61,772 nucleotides of DNA from assembly GCA_009377395.1 (NCBI GenBank), contig WHUB01000017.1:1-61772 (forward strand), read 5' to 3'. Source of the stretch: Actinophytocola sp. (GTDB taxonomy: Bacteria; Actinomycetota; Actinomycetes; Mycobacteriales; Pseudonocardiaceae). Below are positions 38,891 through 47,942 of this stretch, piece by piece (the first letter of the stretch is position 1; each line of letters starts with the position of its first letter). The translations under genes were made by a program, and so were the position numbers. The notes beneath the pieces are model-generated. The model made no database searches, had not been told where the DNA came from, and saw nothing but the letters and a program-made list of their open reading frames with translations.

Positions 38891-39193
38891 ATGGACACCA
38901 CAGCGCCGGACTGGCGCATGGCAGCGGCATGTCGCGACACCGATCCGGACGGCTTGTTCGTCCGGGGTGCCGAGCAGCATCAGGCGAAGCTCGTCTGCAC
39001 GGCATGCCCCGTTCGCACTGAATGTCTGGCCGAGGCGCTGGACAACCGGATCACCTTCGGGGTGTGGGGCGGCATGACCGAACGGGAGCGGCGGGCGCTG
39101 CTGCGCCGCAGGCCGGACGTCCGATCCTGGCGCGAGCTGCTCGACAAGGCCCGGCGTGACCACGGCGAGGAGGAGCCCGCCAGGGCGGGCTAG
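38891..39193 (+). CDS. whiB4: WhiB family iron-sulfur transcriptional regulator (WhiB4-type)
   Basis: The 100-residue protein has four cluster-binding cysteines at 14, 36, 39 and 45 (C-x2-C-x5-C in the last three) and the GVWGGMTERERR turn near 58-69, followed by a basic DNA-contact tail. The WhiB4 assignment rests on synteny (between ponA2 and the two Get3-like ATPases) and on residues after the turn. In mycobacteria WhiB4 is an O2/NO-responsive redox regulator. The stop is 2 nt from the convergent ATPase gene. Confidence 0.93.
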   Translation: MDTTAPDWRMAAACRDTDPDGLFVRGAEQHQAKLVCTACPVRTECLAEALDNRITFGVWGGMTERERRALLRRRPDVRSWRELLDKARRDHGEEEPARAG

Positions 39194-39195
39194 CG

Positions 39196-40338
39196 TCAGC
39201 GCGCGGTGCCGTTGCCGGAGAGCCGTTCCCCGATGACCCGCAACCTGGCGACGTCGCTGACATCGGTCGGCAGCGCGGGCACCCCGACCACCGCGACGCC
39301 GGGATGGGCGCGGGTGAACCGCGCCAGCAGCCGCTGTTCCCGCTGGTCCAGGGCGGCGCGGTCGGCGTGCAGTCGCAGCACGGCCGACGCGAGCGGGCCG
39401 TTGCCGTCCCGCTCCAGCGACTCGGCGGCGGCGAGCGCCTTCGTCGCGGGCAGATCGGCGAGCACCGGGTGGGTCCGGTTGGCCACCAGGCCGTGCAGCG
39501 GCATCGACTCGTCCGACAGCCGCTCGACGAAGTAGCTCGCCTCCCGCAGCGCGTCCGGCTCGGGCGACGCGACGACGATGAACGAGGTGCCCGGCGAACG
39601 CAGCAGCTCGGCAGTGTTGGCGGCGCGCTCCTTGAACCCGCCGGCCGTGCTGTTGAACGCCTGCATGAACGCCGACGCGTCGGTGAGCAACTGCCCGCCG
39701 ATGACGGTCGAGACGGCCTTGGTCGCCATCGCGAGCCCGGCGGTGAACGCCTTCCGCACGCCCCACCCGCTGGCGCGGGCCGGGCTGGTCAGCAGCTTGA
39801 TCAGCCGCGTGTCCAGCACGCTCGACAGCCGCTTCGGCGCGTCGAGGAAATCGAGCGCCGACCGGCTCGGCGGGGTGTCGACGATGATCAGGTCCCACTC
39901 GCCCTCGGCGACGAGCTGGCCGAGCTTCTCCATCGCCATGTACTCCTGCGTGCCGGAGAACGACGTGGATATCGTCTGGTAGAAGGGGCTGGCCAGCAGC
40001 TCCTCCGCCCTGCCGGGCTCGGAATGCGCGATGATCATGTCGTCGAACGTGCGACGCATGTCGAGCATCATCGCCCACAGCTCACCGGCGGGCTCGAATC
40101 CCGGCAGCTCGACCCGCTTCGGCACGTTGTCCAGCGCCTCGAGCCCGAGCGCCTGCGCGAGCCTGCGGGCGGGGTCGATGGTCAGCACCACCGTCGACCT
40201 GCCGCGCTCCGCGGCGCGCAGCGCGAGCGCCGCCGCCGTCGTCGTCTTGCCGACGCCGCCGGAGCCGCAGCAGACGACGACCTTCGTCTTCGGGTTGTCG
40301 ATGAGCGCGTCGAGTTCGAGCCGCTTGGTCGTGGCCAC
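39196..40338 (-). CDS. bagB: ArsA/Get3-like ATPase, second of a pair (Rv3680-type)
   Basis: The 380-residue P-loop ATPase has the deviant Walker [16 protein letters not shown] near residue 24, [13 protein letters not shown] (switch region) and [16 protein letters not shown] (A-loop/Walker B). No arsenite-binding cysteine pair is evident. Its partner lies 3 nt upstream. In M. tuberculosis the equivalent pair is described as bacterial Get3-like proteins (BagA/BagB), thought to form a heteromer. The physiological cargo is uncertain; the symbol is by synteny. Confidence 0.85.
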   Translation of the reverse strand: MATTKRLELDALIDNPKTKVVVCCGSGGVGKTTTAAALALRAAERGRSTVVLTIDPARRLAQALGLEALDNVPKRVELPGFEPAGELWAMMLDMRRTFDDMIIAHSEPGRAEELLASPFYQTISTSFSGTQEYMAMEKLGQLVAEGEWDLIIVDTPPSRSALDFLDAPKRLSSVLDTRLIKLLTSPARASGWGVRKAFTAGLAMATKAVSTVIGGQLLTDASAFMQAFNSTAGGFKERAANTAELLRSPGTSFIVVASPEPDALREASYFVERLSDESMPLHGLVANRTHPVLADLPATKALAAAESLERDGNGPLASAVLRLHADRAALDQREQRLLARFTRAHPGVAVVGVPALPTDVSDVARLRVIGERLSGNGTAR

Positions 40339-40341
40339 GGG

Positions 40342-41352
40342 TTACCGCACCCCCTTCTCGACGAGCAGGTCGGCGATCTCGTACAGCGCCGCGACGTCGA
40401 CGCCCTCGGTGACGTCGGGGATCTCGATGCTCGGCTGGTCGACCTCGCCGAGCTGGTCCATCGCCGAGCGCTCCGCCGCGATCCGGATGGCGTGCTCGAC
40501 CGTCTCGGCCACCAGCCCGTCGAGCACCTCGGCCGACAGGTCGAGCCCGGCGGCTTCCAGCCCGCTGCGGATCCGGGAGGCGTTGACCCTGCCGTCGGCG
40601 GCCGCCGCGATGGAGCGGGTGGGCAGCCGGGGCAGCCGCACCCGGTTGATCAGCACCGCACCCGGCCGCAGCTTCGCCTCGGTGAGCTCCTCGATCGCCT
40701 CGAGGGTCTCCCTGATCGGCATCTCCTCGAGCAGCGTCACCAGGTGCACCGCCGTCTCCGGCGAGCGCAGCAGCTGCGCGACGCCTTCCGCCTGCCCCCG
40801 GATCGGCCCGCTCTTGGTGATGTCGCTCAGCGCGCGGGTGACGTCGAGGAACTTCACCACCCGCCCGGTCGGCGGGGCGTCGACGACGACGTGGTCGTAG
40901 CTGTGGCGGCCGTCGGGCTCCCGGCGGCTCACGCACTCCTTGATCTTGCCGGTGAGCAGCACGTCCCGCAGCCCGGGCGCGAGCGTGGTCGCGAACTCGA
41001 TCGCGCCCATCCGGCGCAGCGTGCGGCCCGCGAAACCGAGGTTGTAGAACATCTCGAAGTACTCGAGTAGCGCCGCCTCGGCGTCGATGTGCAGCGCGCA
41101 CAGCTCGCCGCCGTCGGGCGCCGAGACGAGGTGACGCTCGCCGTACGGCATGGGTTCGGTGTCGAAGAGCTGCGCGATGCCCTGCCTGCCCTCGACCTCG
41201 ACCAGCAGCACCCGGCGTCCGCCGCTGGCGAGCGCGAGGGCGAGCGACGCGGCCATCGTCGTCTTCCCGGTTCCGCCCTTGCCGGTCACGAAATGCAGGC
41301 GGGCCCGCCTGAGCTGCCGTGTCCAGCCGGACCCTCCGAGCGGTGCTATCAC
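40342..41352 (-). CDS. bagA: ArsA/Get3-like ATPase, first of a pair (Rv3679-type)
   Basis: The 336-residue ATPase has Walker A VTGKGGTGKTTMAASL near residue 23, VEVEGRQGIAQLF and VVDAPPTGRVVKFL. It is paired with the downstream homologue. The start is probably GTG 41352: TACTCT ends 7 nt before it (leaderless pattern). A GTG at 41376 would give 8 more residues. Both genes run towards whiB4, as in mycobacteria. Confidence 0.85.
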   Translation of the reverse strand: MIAPLGGSGWTRQLRRARLHFVTGKGGTGKTTMAASLALALASGGRRVLLVEVEGRQGIAQLFDTEPMPYGERHLVSAPDGGELCALHIDAEAALLEYFEMFYNLGFAGRTLRRMGAIEFATTLAPGLRDVLLTGKIKECVSRREPDGRHSYDHVVVDAPPTGRVVKFLDVTRALSDITKSGPIRGQAEGVAQLLRSPETAVHLVTLLEEMPIRETLEAIEELTEAKLRPGAVLINRVRLPRLPTRSIAAAADGRVNASRIRSGLEAAGLDLSAEVLDGLVAETVEHAIRIAAERSAMDQLGEVDQPSIEIPDVTEGVDVAALYEIADLLVEKGVR

Positions 41353-41397
41353 GGGCGACAGAGTAACGGCTGCCACCCCGATCCGGGTGACGCAGGC

Positions 41398-41646
41398 TCA
41401 GGAGACGAGCACCATGGCGGTGACGACGACGCCCGCGACGATGACGATCGCCCAGGTCACCTCCAACGGCAGCACGGTGGCCATCAGCCCGCCGATGAGG
41501 ATCATCGCGGCGACACCGGCGACGGCCGCGAGTGCCGTTCGCCCCGCGGAGCGAGTCCGCTCGCGCACCTGCGCCGCGGTGAGCAGCACGAGCGTGATCC
41601 CGGCCGCGACGAACAGCGCCGTCGCGATGATCCGCCCTGTCTCCAT
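41398..41646 (-). CDS. Small membrane protein
   Basis: 82 residues with three hydrophobic segments (TALFVAAGITLVLLTAA, AAVAGVAAMILIGGLMATVL, AIVIVAGVVVTAMVLV) and a short basic loop QVRERTRSAGR. ATG 41646 starts at METGRIIATAL. No family is recognised. It lies 21-45 nt upstream of the Get3-like pair on the same strand and may be cotranscribed. Confidence 0.6.
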   Translation of the reverse strand: METGRIIATALFVAAGITLVLLTAAQVRERTRSAGRTALAAVAGVAAMILIGGLMATVLPLEVTWAIVIVAGVVVTAMVLVS

Positions 41647-41875
41647 GCCGGACAACTTAACCCGCGCCGGGGACGTCGCTGGCGCCGGGCCACATCGCTG
41701 ATGTGACTCGAGCTCTGGTCCACTCGCCGGAAACTCACTTGTGACAGCCACGCTCAGTACCGCGTAACTGGCGGTGAACCGACGACCGCGACCTCCCTCC
41801 GGGCGGTCCCGTCCGTCGGTTGGCAAGTGGCCCAACCGCTACGCTGCGGGCACCAAGCAACGAAAGGATGGCTGC

Positions 41876-42037
41876 ATGAGCGCGACCACATGGGAGTACG
41901 CGACGGTTCCGCTACTGATCCATGCCACCAAGCAGATCCTCGACCAGTGGGGCGCAGACGGCTGGGAGCTGGTCACCGTGCTGCCGAACCCCACCGGGGA
42001 GCAGCACGTCGCCTACCTCAAGCGGCCGAAGGACTGA
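41876..42037 (+). CDS. DUF4177 family small protein
   Basis: 53 residues, WEYATVPLLIHATKQILDQWGADGWELVTV then a short tail ending YLKRPKD. The WEY...GWELV pattern defines DUF4177, whose function is unknown. ATG 41876 has AAGGATG upstream. Synteny: Rv3678A lies next to the RidA gene in mycobacteria, as here (6 nt gap). Confidence 0.88.
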   Translation: MSATTWEYATVPLLIHATKQILDQWGADGWELVTVLPNPTGEQHVAYLKRPKD

Positions 42038-42043
42038 GCGCCG

Positions 42044-42508
42044 ATGAGCTGGAGCGCTCGACTGATCGAACTGGACATCGACCTGCCGACGGTGGTGCCG
42101 CCGGTCGCGGCCTACGTGCCCGCCGCCCGCACCGGCAACACGGTCTACACCTCGGGCCAGCTGCCCATTGTCGACGGCTCGCTCGCCGCGTCCGGCAAGG
42201 TCGGCGGTGAGGTCAGCGCCGAGGAGGCCAAGGAACACGCCCGTACCTGCGTGCTGAACGCGCTCGCCGCCGTGCACGGCCTGGTCGGCATCGACTCGAT
42301 CGTGCGGGTGGTCAAGGTGGTCGGCTTCGTCGCGTCCGCCGACGGCTTCACCGGCCAGCCCGGCGTCGTCAACGGCGCGTCCGAGCTGCTCGGCGAGGTC
42401 TTTGGCGATGCGGGCGCGCACGCTCGCTCCGCCGTCGGCGTTGCCGAACTGCCGCTCGGCGCGCCGGTCGAGGTCGAGATGATCGTCGAGGTCGGGGACT
42501 CGGCGTGA
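42044..42508 (+). CDS. RidA/YjgF family protein
   Basis: 154-residue trimeric protein family that clears reactive enamine/imine intermediates produced by PLP dehydratases. Motifs: AARTGNTVYTSGQLPIVDG and the C-terminal SAVGVAELPLGAPVEVEMI. The Arg normally contacting the substrate carboxylate lies in ARSAVGV. The window also encodes a threonine/serine dehydratase, one source of such intermediates. Its stop overlaps the next start (GTGA). Confidence 0.9.
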   Translation: MSWSARLIELDIDLPTVVPPVAAYVPAARTGNTVYTSGQLPIVDGSLAASGKVGGEVSAEEAKEHARTCVLNALAAVHGLVGIDSIVRVVKVVGFVASADGFTGQPGVVNGASELLGEVFGDAGAHARSAVGVAELPLGAPVEVEMIVEVGDSA

Positions 42509-43326
42509 CGAACCGGCCCCGTGCGGTGCCGCTGCCGGACGACTTCCTCCCGCCCGAGATCCCCGAGACGCCCGCGACGCCGAAGGACGCGGCGACGGTG
42601 ATGCTCGTCCGCGACGCCATCGGCGGCGGTGTCGAGGTGTTCCTGCAACGCCGGGTGCAAGGCATGGCCTTCGCCGGTGGCATGACGGTCTTCCCCGGCG
42701 GTGGCCTCGACCAGCGCGACGTCGACAGCACCGTCGCCTGGCACGGGCCCGGCGCGTCGGCGTGGGCGGAGTGGTTCGGCTGCGACACCGCGCTGGCGCG
42801 GGGCCTGGTGTGCGCCGCGGTGCGGGAGACGTTCGAGGAGTCCGGCGTGCTGCTGGCCGGCGACGCCGAGGGCGTGATCGTGGCGGACTCGACGCCGTAC
42901 CACGACGCGCGGGAGGCGCTGATCTCCCGCGAGCTGTCGCTGGCGGGGTTCCTCGACGACGCCGGTCTCGTGCTGCGGGCCGACCTGCTGCGGCCGTGGG
43001 CGAGCTGGGTGACGCCGGCGCAGGAGCCCCGCCGCTACGACGCCCGGTTCTTCCTCGCCGCGCTACCGGAGGGACAGCGCGCCGACGACGCCACCACCGA
43101 GGCGGAGTCCTCGGTGTGGGCGCGGCCCGCCGACGCGCTCGCCGAGGCCGACGCCGGTGACCGCCCGATGATGCCGCCGACCCGGGTCACGCTCGCCGAA
43201 CTGGCCGAGTACGACTCGGTCGCCGATGCCTTGGCGGCGCGCAGGGAAATCCCCCGGGTCGAGCCGACCATCGTGCGCGACAGTGAAGGCGTGCGTGTCG
43301 AGTTCCCGCCACCCCGAGGAGTCTGA
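42505..43326 (+). CDS. Nudix hydrolase
   Basis: The 273-residue protein has FAGGMTVFPGGGLDQRD before the catalytic helix AAVRETFEESGVLLAG, a Nudix box with a long insertion between G and REx2E. This insertion is typical of the larger Nudix group near MBL hydrolases in actinobacteria. It hydrolyses a nucleoside diphosphate-linked compound; the substrate is unknown. It overlaps ridA by 4 nt and is followed directly by the MBL gene. Confidence 0.88.
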   Translation: MTNRPRAVPLPDDFLPPEIPETPATPKDAATVMLVRDAIGGGVEVFLQRRVQGMAFAGGMTVFPGGGLDQRDVDSTVAWHGPGASAWAEWFGCDTALARGLVCAAVRETFEESGVLLAGDAEGVIVADSTPYHDAREALISRELSLAGFLDDAGLVLRADLLRPWASWVTPAQEPRRYDARFFLAALPEGQRADDATTEAESSVWARPADALAEADAGDRPMMPPTRVTLAELAEYDSVADALAARREIPRVEPTIVRDSEGVRVEFPPPRGV

Positions 43327-44106
43327 ATGCGGCATCCGGCCTACGGCCAGCTGCGGCCCGTCAGCGAGATCGCGTCGGTGCTGCTGGAGAACAACCCGTC
43401 GTCGATGACGCTGGAGGGCACCAACAGCTGGGTGCTGCGCGCGCCCGGTGCCACCGGCAGCGTCGTCGTCGACCCCGGCTACGACGACCGTGAGCACCTC
43501 GCGTTGCTCGCCGACGCGGCGGGCGACGCCGAGCTGGTGCTGCTCACCCACCACCATCCCGACCACGCCGACGGCGCGCCGTGGCTGGCCGAGCGGGTCG
43601 GCGCGCCGGTGCGGGCGGCGGAGCCGGAGCTGTGCCGCGACGCGGAGCCGATCAGACACGGCGAGGTCGTCGAGGCAGCCGGGCTGCGGTTCGAGGTGCT
43701 GCACACCCCGGGCCACACCGCCGACTCGATGTGCTTCCTGGTCGGCGACGATGACCGCCCGCACGTGCTGACCGGTGACACCATCCTCGGCTACGGCACC
43801 ACGGTGCTGTCTGATCTTGGCGACTACCTCGGCTCGCTCGACCGGCTCTCCGACGTGCCCGACGGCGCGCTGGGGCTGCCCGGCCACGGCCCCGAGCTGG
43901 CCGACCTGCGCCGCACCGTGCGGGACTACCGCGAGCACCGGGAGCAGCGGCTGAACCAGGTGCGCGCTGCGCTGGCCGAGCTAGGGTCCGACGCGAGCCC
44001 GCGTCAGATCGTCGAGTTCGTCTACACCGACGTCGACCCGAAGCTGTGGGGACCGGCCGAGGCCAGCGTCCGCGCCCAGCTCGCCTACCTCGACCGGCTG
44101 GGCTGA
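43327..44106 (+). CDS. MBL-fold metallo-hydrolase (LACTB2/Rv3677c-like)
   Basis: The 259-residue protein has the metal motif THHHPDHADGA near residue 75, HTPGHTADSMC near 130, LTGDTILGYG near 155 and GLPGHGPEL near 190. A C-terminal helical domain (TVRDYREHREQRL, QIVEFVYTDVDPKLWGPAEASV) is like that of LACTB2-type endoribonucleases. RNA cleavage is possible; the substrate is not proven. The last 126 nt overlap the convergent MFS gene. Confidence 0.9.
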   Translation: MRHPAYGQLRPVSEIASVLLENNPSSMTLEGTNSWVLRAPGATGSVVVDPGYDDREHLALLADAAGDAELVLLTHHHPDHADGAPWLAERVGAPVRAAEPELCRDAEPIRHGEVVEAAGLRFEVLHTPGHTADSMCFLVGDDDRPHVLTGDTILGYGTTVLSDLGDYLGSLDRLSDVPDGALGLPGHGPELADLRRTVRDYREHREQRLNQVRAALAELGSDASPRQIVEFVYTDVDPKLWGPAEASVRAQLAYLDRLG

Positions 44107-45321
44107 CCGGCGCAGGGTGTGCCGCCGCGCCCAGACCAGGGCGGCGAGCAGCAGCCCGCAGCAGGCCGCGGCGAGGAACGACATCGGCGGACCGAACCGC
44201 TCGACGACGAGCCCGCTGGTCGAGTGCCCGACGGACAGCCCGAGCGTGGCCGCGGTGATCACCCAGCCGAACGCCTCCGTCGCGGTGCCCGCTGGGGCGA
44301 CCACGTCGATCGCGGTGGAGTGACTGGTCGCCTGCGGCGTGATGAGCGCGCCCGCGATCACCATGCAGCCGGCGAGCAGCAGCAGCGAGGTCGGGGCGAG
44401 CGATGTCGGCAGGAACAGTAGGCCGACCAGCACGCCGAACCCGGCGAGCAGCACCGGCAGCCGGAGCGGCAGCGGCCGGGGCCACGGCCGCAGGCTGTAG
44501 CCGAGGCCGAACAGCACCGAGCTGAGCGACCACACCGACAGCAGCAGCCCGCCGATCGTCGGCTCGCCCGCCCGCGTCGCGACGGCGGGCACGGCGACCT
44601 CGACGAACCCGATCACGACGCCGAAGCCGAGCACCGCGACCACCAGCGTCCGCATCCCGGCGCTCGCCAGCGCGCCGACGACGCTGCCCGCGTGCTCGCC
44701 GGCCGGTCGTGCCCGCCAGGCCCGTGCCGCCGGGCTGAGCGCGAACCCGGCCGAGCCGAGCGCCATGCAGGCCGCGCCCGCCACGACGCCGGAGCCGGGC
44801 CACGGCGTCAGCAGCATCAGGCCCGCCAGCCCGGGGCCGAGGATGAAGAACACCTCCATGCTGATGGCCTCGTAGGCGTAGGCGGCCTCGCGGGCGGGGC
44901 CGGGCGGCAGCAGCCGCGCCCACAGCGACCGGGCCGCGGACGGCACGCCGGGCTGGGCGCTGCCCGAGGCGACGGCGAGCGCCGCGAGCAGCGTGGTCGG
45001 CGCGCCGCGTTCGATCTCCGTGACGAGCGTGATGATCGCGGCCGTGAAGATCGCCGTGGCCAGCAGGATGGGCCGGGTCGGGCCGAACCGGTCGATGATC
45101 CGGCCCTGCACCACCGAGCCGATGGCGACGCCGACGAGCAGGCTGGCGCCGACCAGCCCGGCGACGGCGAACGAGCCGGTGACGTGCTGGGTGTAGAGCA
45201 GCACCGAGAAGCCGATCATGGCGACCGGCAGCCGGGCCAGCAGCGAACACAGCGTGGGCAGTCCGGCGCCGTGCGTTGTCAGTGCGGTGCGGTAGTCGGC
45301 GAGCGAAGCGTTGTGGGACAC
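43981..45321 (-). CDS. MFS transporter
   Basis: The 446-residue protein has 12 hydrophobic segments. Loop 2-3 carries GRIIDRFGPTRPILLA, the MFS motif A region. The final ~35 residues (VEVGELGADAGLGRS onwards) are hydrophilic and encoded antisense to the end of the MBL gene, an unusually long overlap. GTG 45321 precedes SHNASLADY. The substrate is unknown. Palindromic TGGTAC/GTACCA sites at its promoter suggest repressor control. Confidence 0.85.
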   Translation of the reverse strand: MSHNASLADYRTALTTHGAGLPTLCSLLARLPVAMIGFSVLLYTQHVTGSFAVAGLVGASLLVGVAIGSVVQGRIIDRFGPTRPILLATAIFTAAIITLVTEIERGAPTTLLAALAVASGSAQPGVPSAARSLWARLLPPGPAREAAYAYEAISMEVFFILGPGLAGLMLLTPWPGSGVVAGAACMALGSAGFALSPAARAWRARPAGEHAGSVVGALASAGMRTLVVAVLGFGVVIGFVEVAVPAVATRAGEPTIGGLLLSVWSLSSVLFGLGYSLRPWPRPLPLRLPVLLAGFGVLVGLLFLPTSLAPTSLLLLAGCMVIAGALITPQATSHSTAIDVVAPAGTATEAFGWVITAATLGLSVGHSTSGLVVERFGPPMSFLAAACCGLLLAALVWARRHTLRRSAQPVEVGELGADAGLGRSPQLRVDVGVDELDDLTRARVGP

Positions 45322-45323
45322 GC

Positions 45324-45358
45324 GTACCAGTATGACAAATTATGGTACGGAGGTACCA
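45324..45358. promoter_or_regulatory. GTACCA/TGGTAC operator cluster before the MFS gene
   Basis: GTACCA (45324-45329), TGGTAC (45343-45348) and GTACCA (45353-45358) give two overlapping palindromes, one with a 4-nt spacer (TGGTACggagGTACCA). They surround a possible -10 CATAAT on the minus strand. No regulator gene is adjacent, so the protein is unknown. Confidence 0.5.
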
Positions 45359-45628
45359 GTCATTTTCGGGCGGGTTGGCAAAGGCGGGCACCCCGCCGCG
45401 AGCCGCAGAGTCTCGATTGAATAACGTTGTGCATGATTTGTGCCGGTTGGTGCAACATAACGGGACGTATGGCCGTCCTTGAGGGTGAACGACCTTGAAC
45501 TCGCGGACGTCGTCGGCGAAGGTAGAGACAGGTACATAGTGAAGCTCCCTCCGGCAGATTGGGTCGGGGCCTATGACCGGAGGGCGGGGAGCGCGGAACG
45601 TCGGGGGATGGGCCGCGCGTACAGAGAA

Positions 45629-45672
45629 AGGAGCCGGTGCGCCACGTCGGGGGTGGCGCCCGGCTCCTTTTT
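45629..45672. terminator. Bidirectional intrinsic terminator downstream of crp
   Basis: AGGAGCCGG (45629-45637) and GCGCCAC (45639-45645) pair with GTGGCGC (45653-45659) and CCGGCTCCT (45660-45668), followed by TTTTT on the plus strand and TTTCTCT on the minus strand. It most simply ends the crp transcript. The rest of the 418-nt gap 45322-45739 contains the MFS operators and no convincing gene. Confidence 0.8.
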
Positions 45673-45739
45673 CTGCTGTCTCCAGTTGTTGTGTCGTTGT
45701 GTCACCCAGCGGTGTTAACCGGCCCGCCGGTGGTCTATG

Positions 45740-46414
45740 TCACCGCGCCCGGCGCGCTAGCCGCTCCGGGTCGAGGATCAGCACGCTCTTGCCCTCCAGT
45801 CGCAGCCAGCCGCGCTGGGCGAAGTCGGCGAGGGCCTTGTTGACGGTCTCACGGGAGGCGCCGACGTACTGCGCGATCTCTTCCTGAGTGAGGTCGTGGG
45901 TGACCCGCAGCAGACCGGCCTCCTGGCTGCCGAAGCGCTGCGCGAGTTGCAGCAGCGCCTTGGCGACGCGGCCGGGCACGTCGGTGAAGATCAGCTCGGC
46001 GACCATGTTGTTGGTGCGGCGCAGCCTGCGGGCGACGACCCGCAGTAGCTGCTCCGAGATCTCCGGCCGGGTCGAGATCCACTGCCGCAGCGCCGCCCGG
46101 TCCATCGTCACGCAGCGCACCTCGGTCACGGTGACCGCGCTCGAGGTTCTGGGACCAGGGTCGAAAATGGACAGTTCGCCGAACATGTCAGAAGGCCCGA
46201 AGATGCCGAGCAGGTTTTCCCTGCCGTCCGGCGACTTACGCCCGATCTTCACCTTGCCGCTCTGGATGATGTAGAGCTTGTCGCCTGGCTCGCCTTCATT
46301 GAAGATCACGTGCCCCCTGGGGAACTCCACGCTCTCCAGGGTCTGCACGAGCGCCTCAGCCGCGGCTGGTTCCACGCCCTGGAAGATGCCCGCGCGGGCA
46401 AGGACCTCGTCCAC
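45740..46414 (-). CDS. crp: Crp/Fnr family transcriptional regulator (cAMP receptor protein)
   Basis: At 224 residues it is the same length as M. tuberculosis Crp and very similar along its length. The cyclic-nucleotide domain includes [32 protein letters not shown] (phosphate-binding cassette) and the C-helix [13 protein letters not shown]. The HTH is [21 protein letters not shown] near 170-190. GTG 46414 follows AGGAGG at the right distance and starts [17 protein letters not shown] global cAMP-responsive regulator is expected. Confidence 0.95.
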   Translation of the reverse strand: MDEVLARAGIFQGVEPAAAEALVQTLESVEFPRGHVIFNEGEPGDKLYIIQSGKVKIGRKSPDGRENLLGIFGPSDMFGELSIFDPGPRTSSAVTVTEVRCVTMDRAALRQWISTRPEISEQLLRVVARRLRRTNNMVAELIFTDVPGRVAKALLQLAQRFGSQEAGLLRVTHDLTQEEIAQYVGASRETVNKALADFAQRGWLRLEGKSVLILDPERLARRAR

Positions 46415-46464
46415 CTGTGCCTCCTGTCGCACGCGACCGTGTTCCCGCCGTCCTTCGCGGACAC

Positions 46465-46478
46465 GTGTCGCTGGTCAC
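46465..46478. promoter_or_regulatory. Possible Crp autoregulatory site
   Basis: GTG-TCGCTGGT-CAC, about 50 nt upstream of crp, fits the GTG-N8-CAC core of TGTGA-N6-TCACA but not the outer positions. The rest of the 330-nt gap 46415-46744 contains small palindromes (GACACGTGTC at 46460, CACTCGTGTGAGTG at 46631) and no gene. Confidence 0.3.
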
Positions 46479-46744
46479 TGTGCCTCAATCTACCGCCCGG
46501 GCTACTCTATGTCGGCACAGCCTGTCTTGCCGGATGTCGCGCTGCTCCGACCAGCCAGCCCGGTCGTGCAGTCTAGGTCGTACTCGTGAAATTTCCTGGC
46601 AGCAAGCCTCGACACGGCCTTGATCGAACCCACTCGTGTGAGTGTCCAATCAGTAACCGTAGATCGACTACATCCGCCAAGTAGGCGATCTTAGACGTCA
46701 GTGGCGTGGCGTTGCCACCCGGTCCGGTCGCTCAGAGTAATCCG

Positions 46745-47002
46745 TTACTGTACGCGTTCGGGCCCGCGCGCACGGAGTTTGCTTGCCCGGCCGCTGCGCC
46801 TGCGCCGCCGGAACAGCTCCAGCGCGCTGCCGATGCCCTCGCCGTAGAGCGCGCCGACCTCGTTGGGCCGCGCCTGCTCCAGGAACTCCTCGACTTCCTC
46901 CTCCTGCACGGTCACGTTGCGAAGCCTGCTCTCCACGCGCTCCATGAACAGGGCGAACAGCAGCACGACCAGCGGAACAGCGATCACGAACCAGACCGTC
47001 AT
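46745..47002 (-). CDS. Small single-pass membrane protein
   Basis: 85 residues: an N-terminal TM (VWFVIAVPLVVLLFALFM), an acidic stretch (VQEEEVEEFLEQARPNEV), then Arg-rich tail RRRRRSGRASKLRARG. No family is recognised. It lies between crp and nth; the mycobacterial locus also has a small membrane-protein gene here (Rv3675), though I cannot show homology by eye. Confidence 0.65.
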   Translation of the reverse strand: MTVWFVIAVPLVVLLFALFMERVESRLRNVTVQEEEVEEFLEQARPNEVGALYGEGIGSALELFRRRRRSGRASKLRARGPERVQ

Positions 47003-47132
47003 ATGGCCAATCCTCGCTTACCTCTCAATGATCGTTCAGTTTGGTCCCGGATCGGCGTGTTGTCGCGATCTCGTTGTGACGCCGCACCCGGTGATACTGC
47101 TGCCCACTGAAGAGTGAGATCGAGTCTGGCCG

Positions 47133-47138
47133 TAGGCT
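47133..47138 (+). promoter_or_regulatory. Candidate -10 box (TAGGCT) for leaderless nth mRNA
   Basis: TAGGCT ends 6 nt before GTG 47145, with no RBS. It repeats the dnaX arrangement exactly (box, spacing and start codon). Confidence 0.5.
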
Positions 47139-47144
47139 AGCCGT

Positions 47145-47942
47145 GTGCCTTCCGTAGCCAACAGCGGCCCCGCTGACAGTGGCCGGCGTCGCAGGAAGTT
47201 CACCGACGAGAGCAGGCTGGCACGAGTACGGCGGGCGCGGCGCATCTATCGCCGTCTCGGCGAAGCGTTTCCCGACGCCCACTGCGAGCTGAACTACACG
47301 ACCCCGCTCGACCTGATCGTCGCGGTGATCCTTTCGGCGCAGTGCACCGACGAACGGGTGAACCGGGTCACCCCGGCACTGTTCGCGCGCTACCCCACGG
47401 CCGCCGACTACGCAGGCGCCGACCGCACCGAACTCGAGGAGTACATCCGCCCGACCGGCTTCTACCGGAACAAGGCCACCTCGCTGATGGGCCTCGGCGA
47501 CGCCATCGTGGCGAAGTTCGACGGCGAACTGCCCGGCAGGCTCGCCGACCTGGTGACACTGCCCGGAGTCGGGCGCAAGACCGCGAACGTGGTGCTCGGC
47601 GAGGCGTTCGGCGTTCCCGGCATCACGGTCGACACGCACTTCAGCAGGCTGGTCCGACGGTGGTCGCTGACCGACCTCGACGATCCGGTCAAGATCGAGC
47701 ACGCGATCGGCGAGCTGATCCCGCGCAAGGACTGGACCCTGCTCTCCCACCGGGTGATCTTCCACGGCAGGCGGGTCTGCCACGCCCGCACCCCGGCGTG
47801 CGGGGCGTGTCTGCTGGCGCGGGACTGCCCCTCCTATGGCGTGGGCCCGACCGACTTCGAGACGGCGGCACGACTGGTCAAGGGACCGGAGCGGGAGCAG
47901 CTGCTCAGGCTGGCCGCCGGGGACGGCCAGGTCGCACCATGA
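47145..47942 (+). CDS. nth: Endonuclease III
   Basis: DNA glycosylase/AP lyase for oxidised pyrimidines. The 265-residue protein has the helix-hairpin-helix [18 protein letters not shown] with the catalytic Lys, the catalytic Asp in [12 protein letters not shown] and the iron-sulfur ligands C-x6-C-x2-C-x5-C ([17 protein letters not shown]). The first ~25 residues are a basic extension. GTG 47145 (or 47143) is next to a -10 box, so the mRNA is probably leaderless. The stop overlaps the thioredoxin-like gene. Confidence 0.96.
   Translation: MPSVANSGPADSGRRRRKFTDESRLARVRRARRIYRRLGEAFPDAHCELNYTTPLDLIVAVILSAQCTDERVNRVTPALFARYPTAADYAGADRTELEEYIRPTGFYRNKATSLMGLGDAIVAKFDGELPGRLADLVTLPGVGRKTANVVLGEAFGVPGITVDTHFSRLVRRWSLTDLDDPVKIEHAIGELIPRKDWTLLSHRVIFHGRRVCHARTPACGACLLARDCPSYGVGPTDFETAARLVKGPEREQLLRLAAGDGQVAP

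Noticed and set aside
45629..45672. Plus-strand T-tract terminator taken as evidence for a small RNA in 45360-45630
   Set aside because: The hairpin also works on the minus strand for crp, and no convincing plus-strand promoter was found.
45479..45718. A 79-residue frame upstream of the crp terminator
   Set aside because: It runs through the intrinsic terminator hairpin, has no RBS or conserved motif, and its end is the terminator itself.
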